Positions 1-6,835 of a stretch of DNA of 10,424 nucleotides are shown here, in pieces (position 1 is the stretch's first letter; the number at the start of each line of letters is the position of its first letter). The notes under the pieces were generated by a model, which searched no databases, had not been told where the DNA came from, and saw only the letters and a list, made by a program, of their open reading frames with translations. Origin of the DNA: Akkermansiaceae bacterium (lineage in GTDB: Bacteria > Verrucomicrobiota > Verrucomicrobiia > Verrucomicrobiales > Akkermansiaceae); NCBI GenBank assembly GCA_028293225.1, contig JAQGPE010000390.1, positions 1-10,424 on the forward strand, written 5' to 3'. The translations under genes were made by a program, and so were the position numbers.

Positions 1-72
1 GAAGTACACACCGATTCGATTGACAAATGCCGCCATTTCTGGCCAGCGGTCCTCATTCGTTCCCCAAATAGT

Positions 73-726
73 ATGCATTCGAAGATTTCAACCCGATGGG
101 CGGCTTACGCTGCGACTTTAACGGCCATGGGCGGCAGCGCCGCATCTGCGTCAGTCGTCTACAAGGCGATCAACATGACCTTGCAGGAAAGTGATCTCAC
201 CCTGTCAGAACCCGCCCTCACCATTGGCGCGGTTCATTTCGATGGCACCACCATTACAGCCGACCACTCGAGCGCGGGCGGCGCCGCGGTGTTCACCTCC
301 GTCGACAGCGTCACCAGCCTCGGCACGAACTACATCAAGGTTGCCGGGTATCTCGCGGCAAGCGGCGGCTACACCCAGACACCGGAACTCCTGCAGAAGG
401 ACGCGGCCTTCGGCGATGCGTTTCTCCAGTCCAGTTCATCGAGCTATTTGCCGCCGGGTTCGGCAACGGCCTACATCGGGATTTCGACCCCGAATAAACA
501 GTACGGCTGGGTCCGCTTCAGCTACACTGACGCAGGCAAGACGATCACCATCCTTGACGCCGCCTTCGAGAGCACTCCCAACACGCCCATCGCGGTGGGA
601 GCGACGGCTTCTGGCTCCGCCGCGGCCGTCCCATCGCATCCTGCTGCCACGGCCGGCCTCACCGGACTGGCCGGCGGCCTGACCATGCTCCGCCGCAAGC
701 GCACCGGGAACTCCGGAGAAGCCTGA
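73..726 (+). CDS. Exported protein with a PEP-CTERM-like C-terminal sorting tail
   Basis: This is a 217-aa protein of unknown function. Residues 1-26 look like a Sec signal peptide: a short basic start (HSKISTR), an Ala-rich hydrophobic stretch and a likely cleavage site after SAASA. The middle (about 27-180) is Ser/Thr/Gly/Ala-rich with alternating beta-type sequence, including SATAYIGISTP and KQYGWVRFSY, and shows no catalytic motif. The C-terminus has the three-part layout of PEP-CTERM proteins: VPSHP at 186-190, a short hydrophobic segment at about 191-206, then an RRKR cluster at 207-210. The usual Pro-Glu-Pro is replaced by Pro-Ser-His-Pro, so the sorting signal is degenerate. In PEP-CTERM families this tail is handled by an exosortase and the protein ends up at the surface or outside the cell; applying that here is inference. 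The ATG at 73 lacks a clear Shine-Dalgarno sequence. It lies 137 bp upstream of another exported protein on the same strand, so the pair may be co-expressed. Confidence 0.75.
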   Translation: MHSKISTRWAAYAATLTAMGGSAASASVVYKAINMTLQESDLTLSEPALTIGAVHFDGTTITADHSSAGGAAVFTSVDSVTSLGTNYIKVAGYLAASGGYTQTPELLQKDAAFGDAFLQSSSSSYLPPGSATAYIGISTPNKQYGWVRFSYTDAGKTITILDAAFESTPNTPIAVGATASGSAAAVPSHPAATAGLTGLAGGLTMLRRKRTGNSGEA

Positions 727-863
727 ATTGCTTGTTTTCGCCCGCGTGGCTTTCCACTCCGCAGGCGCACCCCCTTATCACCATTCGAACTGCGGCCGTT
801 CGTTTCCGGCGCCTCCGGCTCCGGAACCCGCACGCTCCGCTCTTCCATCACATTCCATCAGTT

Positions 864-3314
864 ATGAAATTTTCTTCCCCTTCGGGAAACCTGGCGCAAA
901 CCGCCATCAAAGCCCTGTTCCTTCTCGGCCTCACCGCCCCCCTGGCCTCCGCCAAGGTGGTCAACTACCGCTATCTGCGGTTCACGCCCACCGCGCTGAG
1001 AGATCCCGGCACCCTCGCCATTTCGCTTTCGGAATTCCAGTTCTTCAATGGCGCCACCCGGATCCCTACCCTCGGAACCACGGTTACCGACCCAAGCGCT
1101 ATCGCTTCGTCGCCTGCCAGCAACGTCTACGACAACTACCTGAACTCGGTCTGGCAGAACAACAGTTACTTCAGTGCCTCCCTGACCTTTGATTTCGGCG
1201 CTCCAAAAGCGATCGACAGCTATAATTTCGTGACCAGCCTCTCGGCAGCCGGCGGAGATCCCGTAAGCTGGAGCATCGAAGGCAGCACAAATGGCGGCGA
1301 TTGGGAGCCGGTCGATTCGATCACCAACTTTGTCCCTACCACGGATCGCTTCCAAGTGGCTGCGGCCGCAAATTTCGTCTTTCCGAGCGTCGCGAAGCCG
1401 CAAATCACCGCCTTCGAGTTCAACGATGTCACTCAGCCGTTCATCGTCGCAAGCGGCGTCGGGGTCGACCTCTACTACTCGACCGTTAATGCCACCAGCG
1501 CCAAGATCACCGCGGACGACGCCAACAACACCGAGCTCTACTCAAGCACCTCCAATCTGGACAACGATTTCCCGTCCATCATTCCGATTCCGGAGAAGCA
1601 GGGCGTCTATACCCTGACCGCGACGAACGCAGGCGGCTCCACCACCAGGAAGCTGACCATCCGCGCTGCCTCCAATCACGTTCAGTCTTATCAGTATGTC
1701 CGCTACACGCCCCTGAGACTGCGCGGTGGTGGCACGCAAATCCAGCTCTCCAGCTTCGATTTCAAGCTCAATGGCGCCGCTGTTCCCGTCGCCTCAGTGA
1801 CCAACCCGGGCGGCACCACGGACACGGTGGGCGAAGGCGTTGGCAACCTCATTGACAACCACAACACCGCCACCAAGTGGTTCACGAAAAATCTCAGCCC
1901 CGTCATCTTCAATTTCGGCACCCCGACATCCTTCGACAGCTACAGCTTCACCACCGCGAATGATTCCAACGATCGCGATCCGGTTCAGTGGATCATCGAA
2001 GGCAGCAACAACAATACCTCGTGGGACCTGCTTGAGAACATCACCTCGCCGCCCTATCCCACCTCGCCGATCGCGAAAACCGACTCAGGAAACATCCCCT
2101 TCTCAGGCCTTGCCCTGACCCCGCCGGCCGTGACGCTCACCAGCACCGGCAGCTTCGCCGCGGCAGGAGACCCCATCACGCTGACCTACTCGGCCTTTGG
2201 GGCGGGCACCTTGACACTTTCATCGGGAGTGACGCTTACGGGCACCTCCGGCACGGTCATTGTCAATCCGACCGCCACCACCACCTATACCCTGACTTCC
2301 ACCACCTCGGCCGGCGCCACCGCCACTGCCGCGGTGACGATCAATGTGGTGACACCCACCGGAAGCGTGAACTTCCCAACAAGCTTCGACGCCGCAACCG
2401 ACCTCTCCCTGGTTGGCAGCGCCAAGCTCGTCAATGACTTCGCCACCTTCCCGAACGGGCCCAACGCCAAGCGCGTCCGCCTGACCGATCTCAGGCCGAA
2501 CCAATACGGCGCGGCGTGGTCGACTTCGAAGATCAAGGTGACCGACGGCTTCGAAACCACCTTCGATGCGCAGATCAGCCATCCGGACTACGTCAACACG
2601 GTCGGCGGCATCAGCTTCATCATCCAGAACACGACCAACAGGTACAATGCCTCGAACTCATCCGCCCTCTACATCAACAACAACGCGGTAAGCATCGCGC
2701 TCGATACCTTCACGAGTCGTGACCTCTACAACGCCCCCTACCCCGGCGAAACGGAGGCCAACGTCAACGTCTACGCCAACACCACTTCGAAAGGCATCTA
2801 CAACCTGGACAGCAAAGGGCTGAAATATGCTCGTGGCTATCACGGCAACTACTTCGTTACGAAGCCGACCGCCGCTCCCTACAAGGTCCGCATCTCCTAC
2901 ACCCCCGGCGCGCTGAGCGTGTATGTGGATGACAAGCCTGTGGTCGTTGGCCTGGCCGTCGACCTTTCAACGGCCGCGGACGCCAGTGGAAAGGCCTACG
3001 TCGGTTTCAATGCCACCAACGGCTTCGCCGGCGCCTACCAGGACATCGTGGATTGGACCCTGACTCCGGGCGCCTCGACAGCGACGCCGCTCGCGATCAC
3101 CGCATCGTCCTTCAGCTTCTCGCCCGCCCAGGCGACGCTGACCTTCAGCTCCACCAGTGGTAAGACCTACCAGATCACCCAGTCCGCCGACCTGGTGACC
3201 TGGACGCCCGCGGGCTCCCCGGTGACCGCCGGCGCCGGCACCACATCTACGACGACCACCGTACCATTCACGGCGGGCTCCAAGGGTTTCTTCCGCGTGG
3301 AACAGACCAACTGA
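864..3314 (+). CDS. Large secreted modular protein with discoidin-like repeats and an L-type-lectin-like domain
   Basis: An 816-aa probable secreted carbohydrate-binding protein. The ATG at 864 is preferred because it begins a clean signal peptide (MKFSSPSGNL, hydrophobic ALFLLGLTAPL, cleavage after ASA at about 30). The open frame reaches back to 732, but those 44 codons are Arg/Pro/His-rich and do not look like protein. Modules in order: discoidin-like repeat 1 (about 33-170), Ig-like spacer (about 178-268), discoidin-like repeat 2 (about 275-415), Thr/Ser-rich Ig-like spacer (about 418-497), a domain resembling bacterial L-type (legume-like) lectins (about 501-737, with GGISFIIQN, the beta strand VRISYTPGALSVYVDD and the closing IVDWTL), and a terminal module (about 742-813) with SADLVTW and FFRVE as in many secreted verrucomicrobial proteins. 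The two discoidin repeats align well: FDFGAPKAIDSYNF against FNFGTPTSFDSYSF, and DPVSWSIEGS against DPVQWIIEGS. No transmembrane anchor or PEP-CTERM tail is present, so release or glycan attachment is likelier. A strong terminator follows. The exact ligand cannot be read from the sequence. Confidence 0.82.
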   Translation: MKFSSPSGNLAQTAIKALFLLGLTAPLASAKVVNYRYLRFTPTALRDPGTLAISLSEFQFFNGATRIPTLGTTVTDPSAIASSPASNVYDNYLNSVWQNNSYFSASLTFDFGAPKAIDSYNFVTSLSAAGGDPVSWSIEGSTNGGDWEPVDSITNFVPTTDRFQVAAAANFVFPSVAKPQITAFEFNDVTQPFIVASGVGVDLYYSTVNATSAKITADDANNTELYSSTSNLDNDFPSIIPIPEKQGVYTLTATNAGGSTTRKLTIRAASNHVQSYQYVRYTPLRLRGGGTQIQLSSFDFKLNGAAVPVASVTNPGGTTDTVGEGVGNLIDNHNTATKWFTKNLSPVIFNFGTPTSFDSYSFTTANDSNDRDPVQWIIEGSNNNTSWDLLENITSPPYPTSPIAKTDSGNIPFSGLALTPPAVTLTSTGSFAAAGDPITLTYSAFGAGTLTLSSGVTLTGTSGTVIVNPTATTTYTLTSTTSAGATATAAVTINVVTPTGSVNFPTSFDAATDLSLVGSAKLVNDFATFPNGPNAKRVRLTDLRPNQYGAAWSTSKIKVTDGFETTFDAQISHPDYVNTVGGISFIIQNTTNRYNASNSSALYINNNAVSIALDTFTSRDLYNAPYPGETEANVNVYANTTSKGIYNLDSKGLKYARGYHGNYFVTKPTAAPYKVRISYTPGALSVYVDDKPVVVGLAVDLSTAADASGKAYVGFNATNGFAGAYQDIVDWTLTPGASTATPLAITASSFSFSPAQATLTFSSTSGKTYQITQSADLVTWTPAGSPVTAGAGTTSTTTTVPFTAGSKGFFRVEQTN

Positions 3315-3342
3315 TCGATCCGGGCCAACCCCTGCCTCTTCC

Positions 3343-3375
3343 AAATCCGGCGCTGTTCGCAGCGCCGGATTTTTT
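3343..3375 (+). terminator. Rho-independent terminator after the lectin/discoidin gene
   Basis: A perfect 13-bp stem (3343-3355 pairing with 3360-3372) encloses a TTCG tetraloop, and a run of six T begins inside the 3' arm (3370-3375). It starts 28 bp after the stop codon of the upstream plus-strand gene. Read on the other strand, the hairpin has only a short T-run, so it should terminate mainly plus-strand transcription, though it may also help separate this gene from the convergent regulator ending at 3427. Confidence 0.9.
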
Positions 3376-3426
3376 GTGCCCGGCGGCCGCCTTGCCAATC
3401 CTGTCCCGGCCGCAGCCAGGAACCGG

Positions 3427-4524
3427 TCAGAGCCCTCTCTTCAGGTCCAGATAGCGCCGCACCGCAGCGATGCGGTTCTCCACGCCCATGCGCTGGAAGA
3501 CCGCCTCCAGATGTTTCTCCACCGTCCGCGGGCTGATGCCCAGGATGATCGCCGCCTCCGCGCTGGTCTTCCCTTCGGCGATCCAATCCATGATTTCCCG
3601 CTGGCGCCGCGTGAGGATGCCGACCACCACGTCTTCACCATTCCCACCCTGGCCGCCTTCCACCGCGATCATCAGAATCGCCTCGCCATTCGATTTCGGC
3701 AAAGCGGACACCTTCGTCGGGCCGCCACCCAGGTCGAGATCGAGTTCCTGCCACGAAGCCGTGACCGGATTGCTCCAGGCCTTGATCAGAAGTTCGAAAG
3801 TCTGCTTCATCACCGGCTCGCTCAGCTGCCGGGTCGGCTCGTCCGGCTTCCACCACGCTTCGGTCATCTGCACCGCGGCGTGATTCAGCGGAACCACCTC
3901 GCCGTTCGCCCGCAGGATCAGCACCGCCAGCGGTGCCTCCGCCCGGCTCATGACGATCCGCTGCTGGACCATCTTGTCCACATTGAAAAACTCCAGCCGG
4001 TCCAGTACCCCGCGCGCCGTCAGCAGCATCGCATCGAAGCGCTCCCGGGCCTCCGCGGAAAATCTCCCGCTCTTCATGTAGCAGTGTAGGAAGGCCCACC
4101 GGAACTCACCCTTCACGAGCAACCCGAAAAGCACATCATCCATCGCCATCGGACCGAAGACATGCTTCACGAAGTCTGAATTCTTATACTCATCAGAGGA
4201 GACATAGTCCCTGACCGAGAAACCCAGATCTCCCGGATCCGAGAAGTCCACCCGGTTCGTGATCGGATGCGTGGGATTGTAATAGTTGATCTTGTCGATG
4301 TTCGCTCCCAGGCGCCGGGCGATCGGGCCATGGTTCGACACCGCGCACACCCCTTCCAACGGCGAGCGCTCGATCACCAGCACCTCTTCCGCACCAAGCA
4401 GCGGCGGCAGCTTCGCGACCAGAATGTCGACCATTTCCTCAAAGGAGGTGGACCGGTAAACAGCGCGGGCGAGGTCGAAGTAGGATTTCCCAAACACGAT
4501 AGTGACGGTGGATCGCTGTGACAC
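3427..4524 (-). CDS. LuxR-type HTH transcriptional regulator with a GAF-like N-terminal region
   Basis: A DNA-binding regulator of about 365 aa. The last ~65 residues are a LuxR/NarL helix-turn-helix: LTRRQREIMDWIAEGKTSAE is followed by ILGISPRTVEKHLEAVFQRMGVENR, with the recognition helix around SPRTVEKHL. The first ~200 residues (SYFDLARAVYRS, MVDILVAKLPPLL, AEEVLVIERSP) look like a GAF-type or related sensory domain. There is no phospho-acceptor receiver domain, so the signal is probably sensed directly or through a partner; the ligand is unknown. An ATG at 4575 would add 17 residues. I prefer the GTG at 4524 because GGTGAT, matching the extended Shine-Dalgarno, sits 6 nt upstream, and because the extra N-terminal residues look unlike the rest of the protein. 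The gene is divergent from the pseudouridine synthase gene (196-bp gap) and convergent with the exoprotein gene. Its targets cannot be inferred; either flanking block is possible. Confidence 0.85.
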   Translation of the reverse strand: MSQRSTVTIVFGKSYFDLARAVYRSTSFEEMVDILVAKLPPLLGAEEVLVIERSPLEGVCAVSNHGPIARRLGANIDKINYYNPTHPITNRVDFSDPGDLGFSVRDYVSSDEYKNSDFVKHVFGPMAMDDVLFGLLVKGEFRWAFLHCYMKSGRFSAEARERFDAMLLTARGVLDRLEFFNVDKMVQQRIVMSRAEAPLAVLILRANGEVVPLNHAAVQMTEAWWKPDEPTRQLSEPVMKQTFELLIKAWSNPVTASWQELDLDLGGGPTKVSALPKSNGEAILMIAVEGGQGGNGEDVVVGILTRRQREIMDWIAEGKTSAEAAIILGISPRTVEKHLEAVFQRMGVENRIAAVRRYLDLKRGL

Positions 4525-4719
4525 TACGTAATCACCCGTAAGTATCAACACGCATTGTTTAAAAGCTGTGACCATGCCATTAACATCACACCTTCAGCAC
4601 GTTGCGACACGCCCTCAGCAGTCGCGGTGCCGAAATCGGCTTTCTTTGGGAAGGAGAGTGGCCCCGTCGGTTCTTGTAGCTGGCGGGGCCTTCCTGTTGG
4701 CTCAGGACACTCCACGCGG

Positions 4720-5286
4720 ATGCTTGTCGCCTTTCACAAACCCTACGCGGTCCTCAGCCAGTTCACCCCGGACCAGCCCGGCCAGCGGACCTTCGCCGAG
4801 TTCGGCTTTCCCCGGGATATTTTCCCGATCGGCCGGCTCGACCAGGACTCCGAGGGACTGATCCTGCTCGGCAATGAACGTGAGGCGGTCTCCCGTCTGC
4901 TCGATCCTGTTCACGGCCACCCCAGAACCTATCATGTCCAGGTGGAGGGCATCCCGGATCCGGAGGCGATCCGCCGTCTCTGCGCCGGCGGCATCGATCT
5001 GAAAGGACATCTCACCCTGCCCTGCAAGGCCCGCTCGCTCGATCCCCAGCCGGATTTCCCGCCCCGCGATCCGCCGGTCCGCTTTCGCAAGACCGTCCCG
5101 GACACCTGGATCGAACTCATCCTCACCGAGGGCAAGAACCGCCAGGTCCGCCGCATGACCGCCGCTGTCGGCCACCCGACCCTCCGGCTGGTCCGCGTCG
5201 CCATCGGCCGCCTGCCCCTCGGCGATCTCCCCTCAGGAAAATGGATCGAACTCGATGCCGCCATGAGAAAGCAGCTCGGGATCTGA
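4720..5286 (+). CDS. rluE: 23S rRNA pseudouridine synthase, RluE-like
   Basis: A 188-aa RNA pseudouridine synthase of the RsuA/RluB/RluE/RluF family, which isomerises a specific uridine in ribosomal RNA (U2457 of 23S rRNA for E. coli RluE). Motif I is PIGRLDQDSEGLILL, with the predicted catalytic aspartate at residue 41 (GRLD, 38-41). It is followed by RTYHVQVEG (69-77), the TEGKNRQVRRM motif (136-146) and a conserved tail, RLVRVAIGRLPLGDLPSGKW. There is no N-terminal S4 RNA-binding domain, which fits RluE rather than RsuA, RluB or RluF, and the length is close to E. coli RluE. The ATG at 4720 begins directly with the family's N-terminal strand (LVAFHKPYAVLSQF). The open frame reaches upstream to 4555, but those codons are low-quality and have no ribosome site. 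A weak AGGA lies at 4704-4707. Which uridine is modified is inferred. Its 3' end is 6 bp from the end of a convergent minus-strand ORF. Confidence 0.88.
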   Translation: MLVAFHKPYAVLSQFTPDQPGQRTFAEFGFPRDIFPIGRLDQDSEGLILLGNEREAVSRLLDPVHGHPRTYHVQVEGIPDPEAIRRLCAGGIDLKGHLTLPCKARSLDPQPDFPPRDPPVRFRKTVPDTWIELILTEGKNRQVRRMTAAVGHPTLRLVRVAIGRLPLGDLPSGKWIELDAAMRKQLGI

Positions 5287-5292
5287 CCCGGC

Positions 5293-5427
5293 CTACGGGA
5301 CGCCGGCCCGCTTCCTGACAACAAAGCTGCGCCGGATCCCCAGTAGCACCAGCCACACTCCCCCGCCGGCGGCCACCATCAGCCAATGCGGGACCGCCGC
5401 CTGATAAACCGGCTGGTCATCGATCAT
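5293..5427 (-). CDS. Small single-span membrane ORF, probably the detached C-terminus of the preceding gene
   Basis: A 44-aa open frame from an ATG at 5427 to a TAG at 5293-5295. It reads as a short polar start (MIDDQPVYQAAVPHW), one clear transmembrane helix (LMVAAGGGVWLVLLGI, residues 16-31) and a basic tail (RRSFVVRKR), giving a predicted cytoplasmic C-terminus. It is in the same frame as the ORF ending at 5434, separated from it only by TAG and two codons (AGA GCG). A purine-rich AGAGAG just upstream of the ATG could act as a weak ribosome site, allowing reinitiation. Either this is a tiny coupled gene or, more likely, the second transmembrane segment of one protein interrupted by the amber codon. 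The composition looks coding-like and constrained rather than random. Function unknown. Confidence 0.5.
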   Translation of the reverse strand: MIDDQPVYQAAVPHWLMVAAGGGVWLVLLGIRRSFVVRKRAGVP

Positions 5428-5433
5428 CGCTCT

Positions 5434-5688
5434 CTAAAATGCGGGCCGCGGAAACCGGCTCGCATCCCGTTCCTCCAGATCGGCGTCATTCCGGAAATAC
5501 GACCTTCCGGAACCCGCCCCCTCCGCCACGTAGATCTCCACCCGGGAAGCCGCGTTGCGCAGCCGGAACAGCTCCCGGCCATCCCACTCAAGACTCGTTT
5601 CCGTCCGCAGCGAATCCCTCCAGCACCAGCCGAGGAAGATCAGGAAAAACAGCCCTAGCCAGAAGATCGGCGAACGGAAAAGCGACAC
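5434..5688 (-). CDS. Small membrane-anchored hypothetical protein, last member of the ABC operon, probably truncated
   Basis: About 84 aa from a GTG at 5688 (an alternative GTG is at 5694). It starts 43 bp after the YbhR-like permease stop, so it probably belongs to the same transcript. One transmembrane helix is near the start (IFWLGLFFLIFLGWCW, residues 8-23), followed by a probable extracytoplasmic beta-rich segment (RTETSLEWDGRELFRLRN, SRVEIYVAEG, SYFRNDADL). The frame is open upstream to 5769 over the permease's 3' end, but that extension is Arg-rich and overlaps the permease, so I reject it. The protein ends in RFPRPAF at TAG 5434-5436, and the same frame resumes two codons later with a second transmembrane segment. 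The combined ~130-aa product would have a TM - outside domain - TM - basic tail layout, which I think is the ancestral form. I do not recognise a function. A role with the exporter is only positional inference. Confidence 0.6.
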   Translation of the reverse strand: MSLFRSPIFWLGLFFLIFLGWCWRDSLRTETSLEWDGRELFRLRNAASRVEIYVAEGAGSGRSYFRNDADLEERDASRFPRPAF

Positions 5689-5731
5689 GCCCACTTCACT
5701 AGCAGATGTCTGCCGCCGCGGCCACACCACT

Positions 5732-6835
5732 TCAGGCCGTCTTCCGCCGGTACATGATCGCCGCCGCACCCAGCGTCACCGTGCTGATCACGATCAGCGG
5801 CAGGATCAGCGAGGCGACCCGCTCCAGCGATGCATCCTTCAGGAAGACGCCCTTCACGATCTCAACGAAATGCCGCACCGGATTCGGCCAGGTCGCGATC
5901 TGCAGCCAATGCGGCATGTTCTCCACCGGCGCCGCAAAGCCCGACAGCATCATCGCCGGCATCATGAAGGAGAACGCCCCCAGGAAAGCCTGCTGCTGGG
6001 TATTGCAGACCGCTGAGATCAGCAGCCCCACCCCCACCAGCGACAACGCATAAAAGAACATCCCGCCATACAGCAGCACCGCGCTGCCGCGGAACGGCAC
6101 CTGGTAAATGAACACCGCCACCAGCACGATCACCGTCGCCTGGACGAAGGCGATCACCACCGCCGGCACCGCCTTGCCGATCATGATCATCTCCGGCGTC
6201 AGCGGTGAAACCAGCAACTGATCAAAGGTCCCCTGCTCCCGCTCCCGCGCCACCGACAGCGCGGTGACGATCAGCGCGCCAATGGTCGTGATGACGGCCA
6301 CCAGGTTCGGAAGGACGAAGTTGCGATACTCCAGGTTCGGGTTGAACCAGGCCCGCGTGACGATCTCGCTCGGCACACGGTCGGGATGCCGCTCTTTCAG
6401 ATAGTTGTCGACGATCGTCTGCAGGTAGCTGAAAGCGATCTGGGCACTGTTCGACCGACGCCCGTCCAACAGCACCTGGATCGTTCCCGTCTCCCCCGCC
6501 GCGATCCGCCTCGAGAAGTCCGCGGGAATGGTGACCGCCACCAGCGCGTCGCGAGCTTCCATGGTCCGCTCGATTTCCTCCTGGCTGTTCACAGAGTGAA
6601 ATTCCGTGAAAGCCCCGGACGCGGCGAAGCGCTGCATCAGCTCCACCGAAGGCGCCCCGGCGTCCTGGTTGTAAACAGCGATCGAGGCGTTCTTCACCTC
6701 CAGCGTCGCGGCCGCGGGAAACAGGATCGTCTGCAGCAGCACCGGCATGATCAGCAGCGCCCGGCCGGACGCATTGCCGAGCAGGGAGCGGAATTCCTTG
6801 CGGACGAGCGCGATGATTCGTTGGAAAAAATTCAT
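5732..6835 (-). CDS. ybhR: ABC-2 family transporter permease, YbhR-like
   Basis: A 367-aa integral membrane subunit of an ABC exporter in the ABC2_membrane_3 family. Layout: a cytoplasmic lead (ALVRKEFRSLL), TM1 (about 26-43), a ~130-residue extracytoplasmic domain beginning IAVYNQDAG (52-60), then five more predicted helices (about 176-195, 222-244, 252-274, 282-303 and 342-361) and a basic cytoplasmic end (YRRKTA). The conserved AREREQGTFDQLLVSPLT after TM2 is the usual cytoplasmic coupling region of this family. Length matches E. coli YbhR (about 368 aa). The ATG at 6835 overlaps the stop of the upstream permease gene as ATGA, with a GGAGGAG ribosome site just before, so translation is probably coupled. 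It should pair with the YbhS-like protein as a heterodimer energised by the YbhF-like ATPase. The E. coli system is linked to drug and cation tolerance; the substrate here is not visible. Confidence 0.88.
   Translation of the reverse strand: MNFFQRIIALVRKEFRSLLGNASGRALLIMPVLLQTILFPAAATLEVKNASIAVYNQDAGAPSVELMQRFAASGAFTEFHSVNSQEEIERTMEARDALVAVTIPADFSRRIAAGETGTIQVLLDGRRSNSAQIAFSYLQTIVDNYLKERHPDRVPSEIVTRAWFNPNLEYRNFVLPNLVAVITTIGALIVTALSVAREREQGTFDQLLVSPLTPEMIMIGKAVPAVVIAFVQATVIVLVAVFIYQVPFRGSAVLLYGGMFFYALSLVGVGLLISAVCNTQQQAFLGAFSFMMPAMMLSGFAAPVENMPHWLQIATWPNPVRHFVEIVKGVFLKDASLERVASLILPLIVISTVTLGAAAIMYRRKTA

Noticed and set aside
20..25. TTGACA -35-like hexamer upstream of the first gene
   Set aside because: No acceptable -10 hexamer at 16-18 bp downstream (CCAGCG at 17 bp), so a promoter is not supported.
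804..826. TTCCGG...CCGGAA inverted repeat between the two exported-protein genes
   Set aside because: Short 6-bp arms in GC-rich sequence and no T-run, so I do not call it a terminator.
732..863. Upstream extension of the lectin/discoidin ORF (44 codons)
   Set aside because: Arg/Pro/His-rich, no ribosome site, and it would bury a clean signal peptide that begins at 864.
4555..4719. Upstream extension of the pseudouridine synthase ORF (55 codons)
   Set aside because: It overlaps the divergent promoter region and lacks family similarity; the RluE-like fold starts right at ATG 4720.
4525..4719. Divergent promoters between the LuxR-type regulator and rluE
   Set aside because: Only weak fragments such as GATACT on the minus strand; no pair of -35 and -10 elements with correct spacing could be defended.
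5288..5306. CCGGC/GCCGG hairpin between the convergent ends of the pseudouridine synthase gene and the small membrane ORF
   Set aside because: Five-base stem, no T-run, and it overlaps the small ORF's last codons; expected by chance at this GC content.
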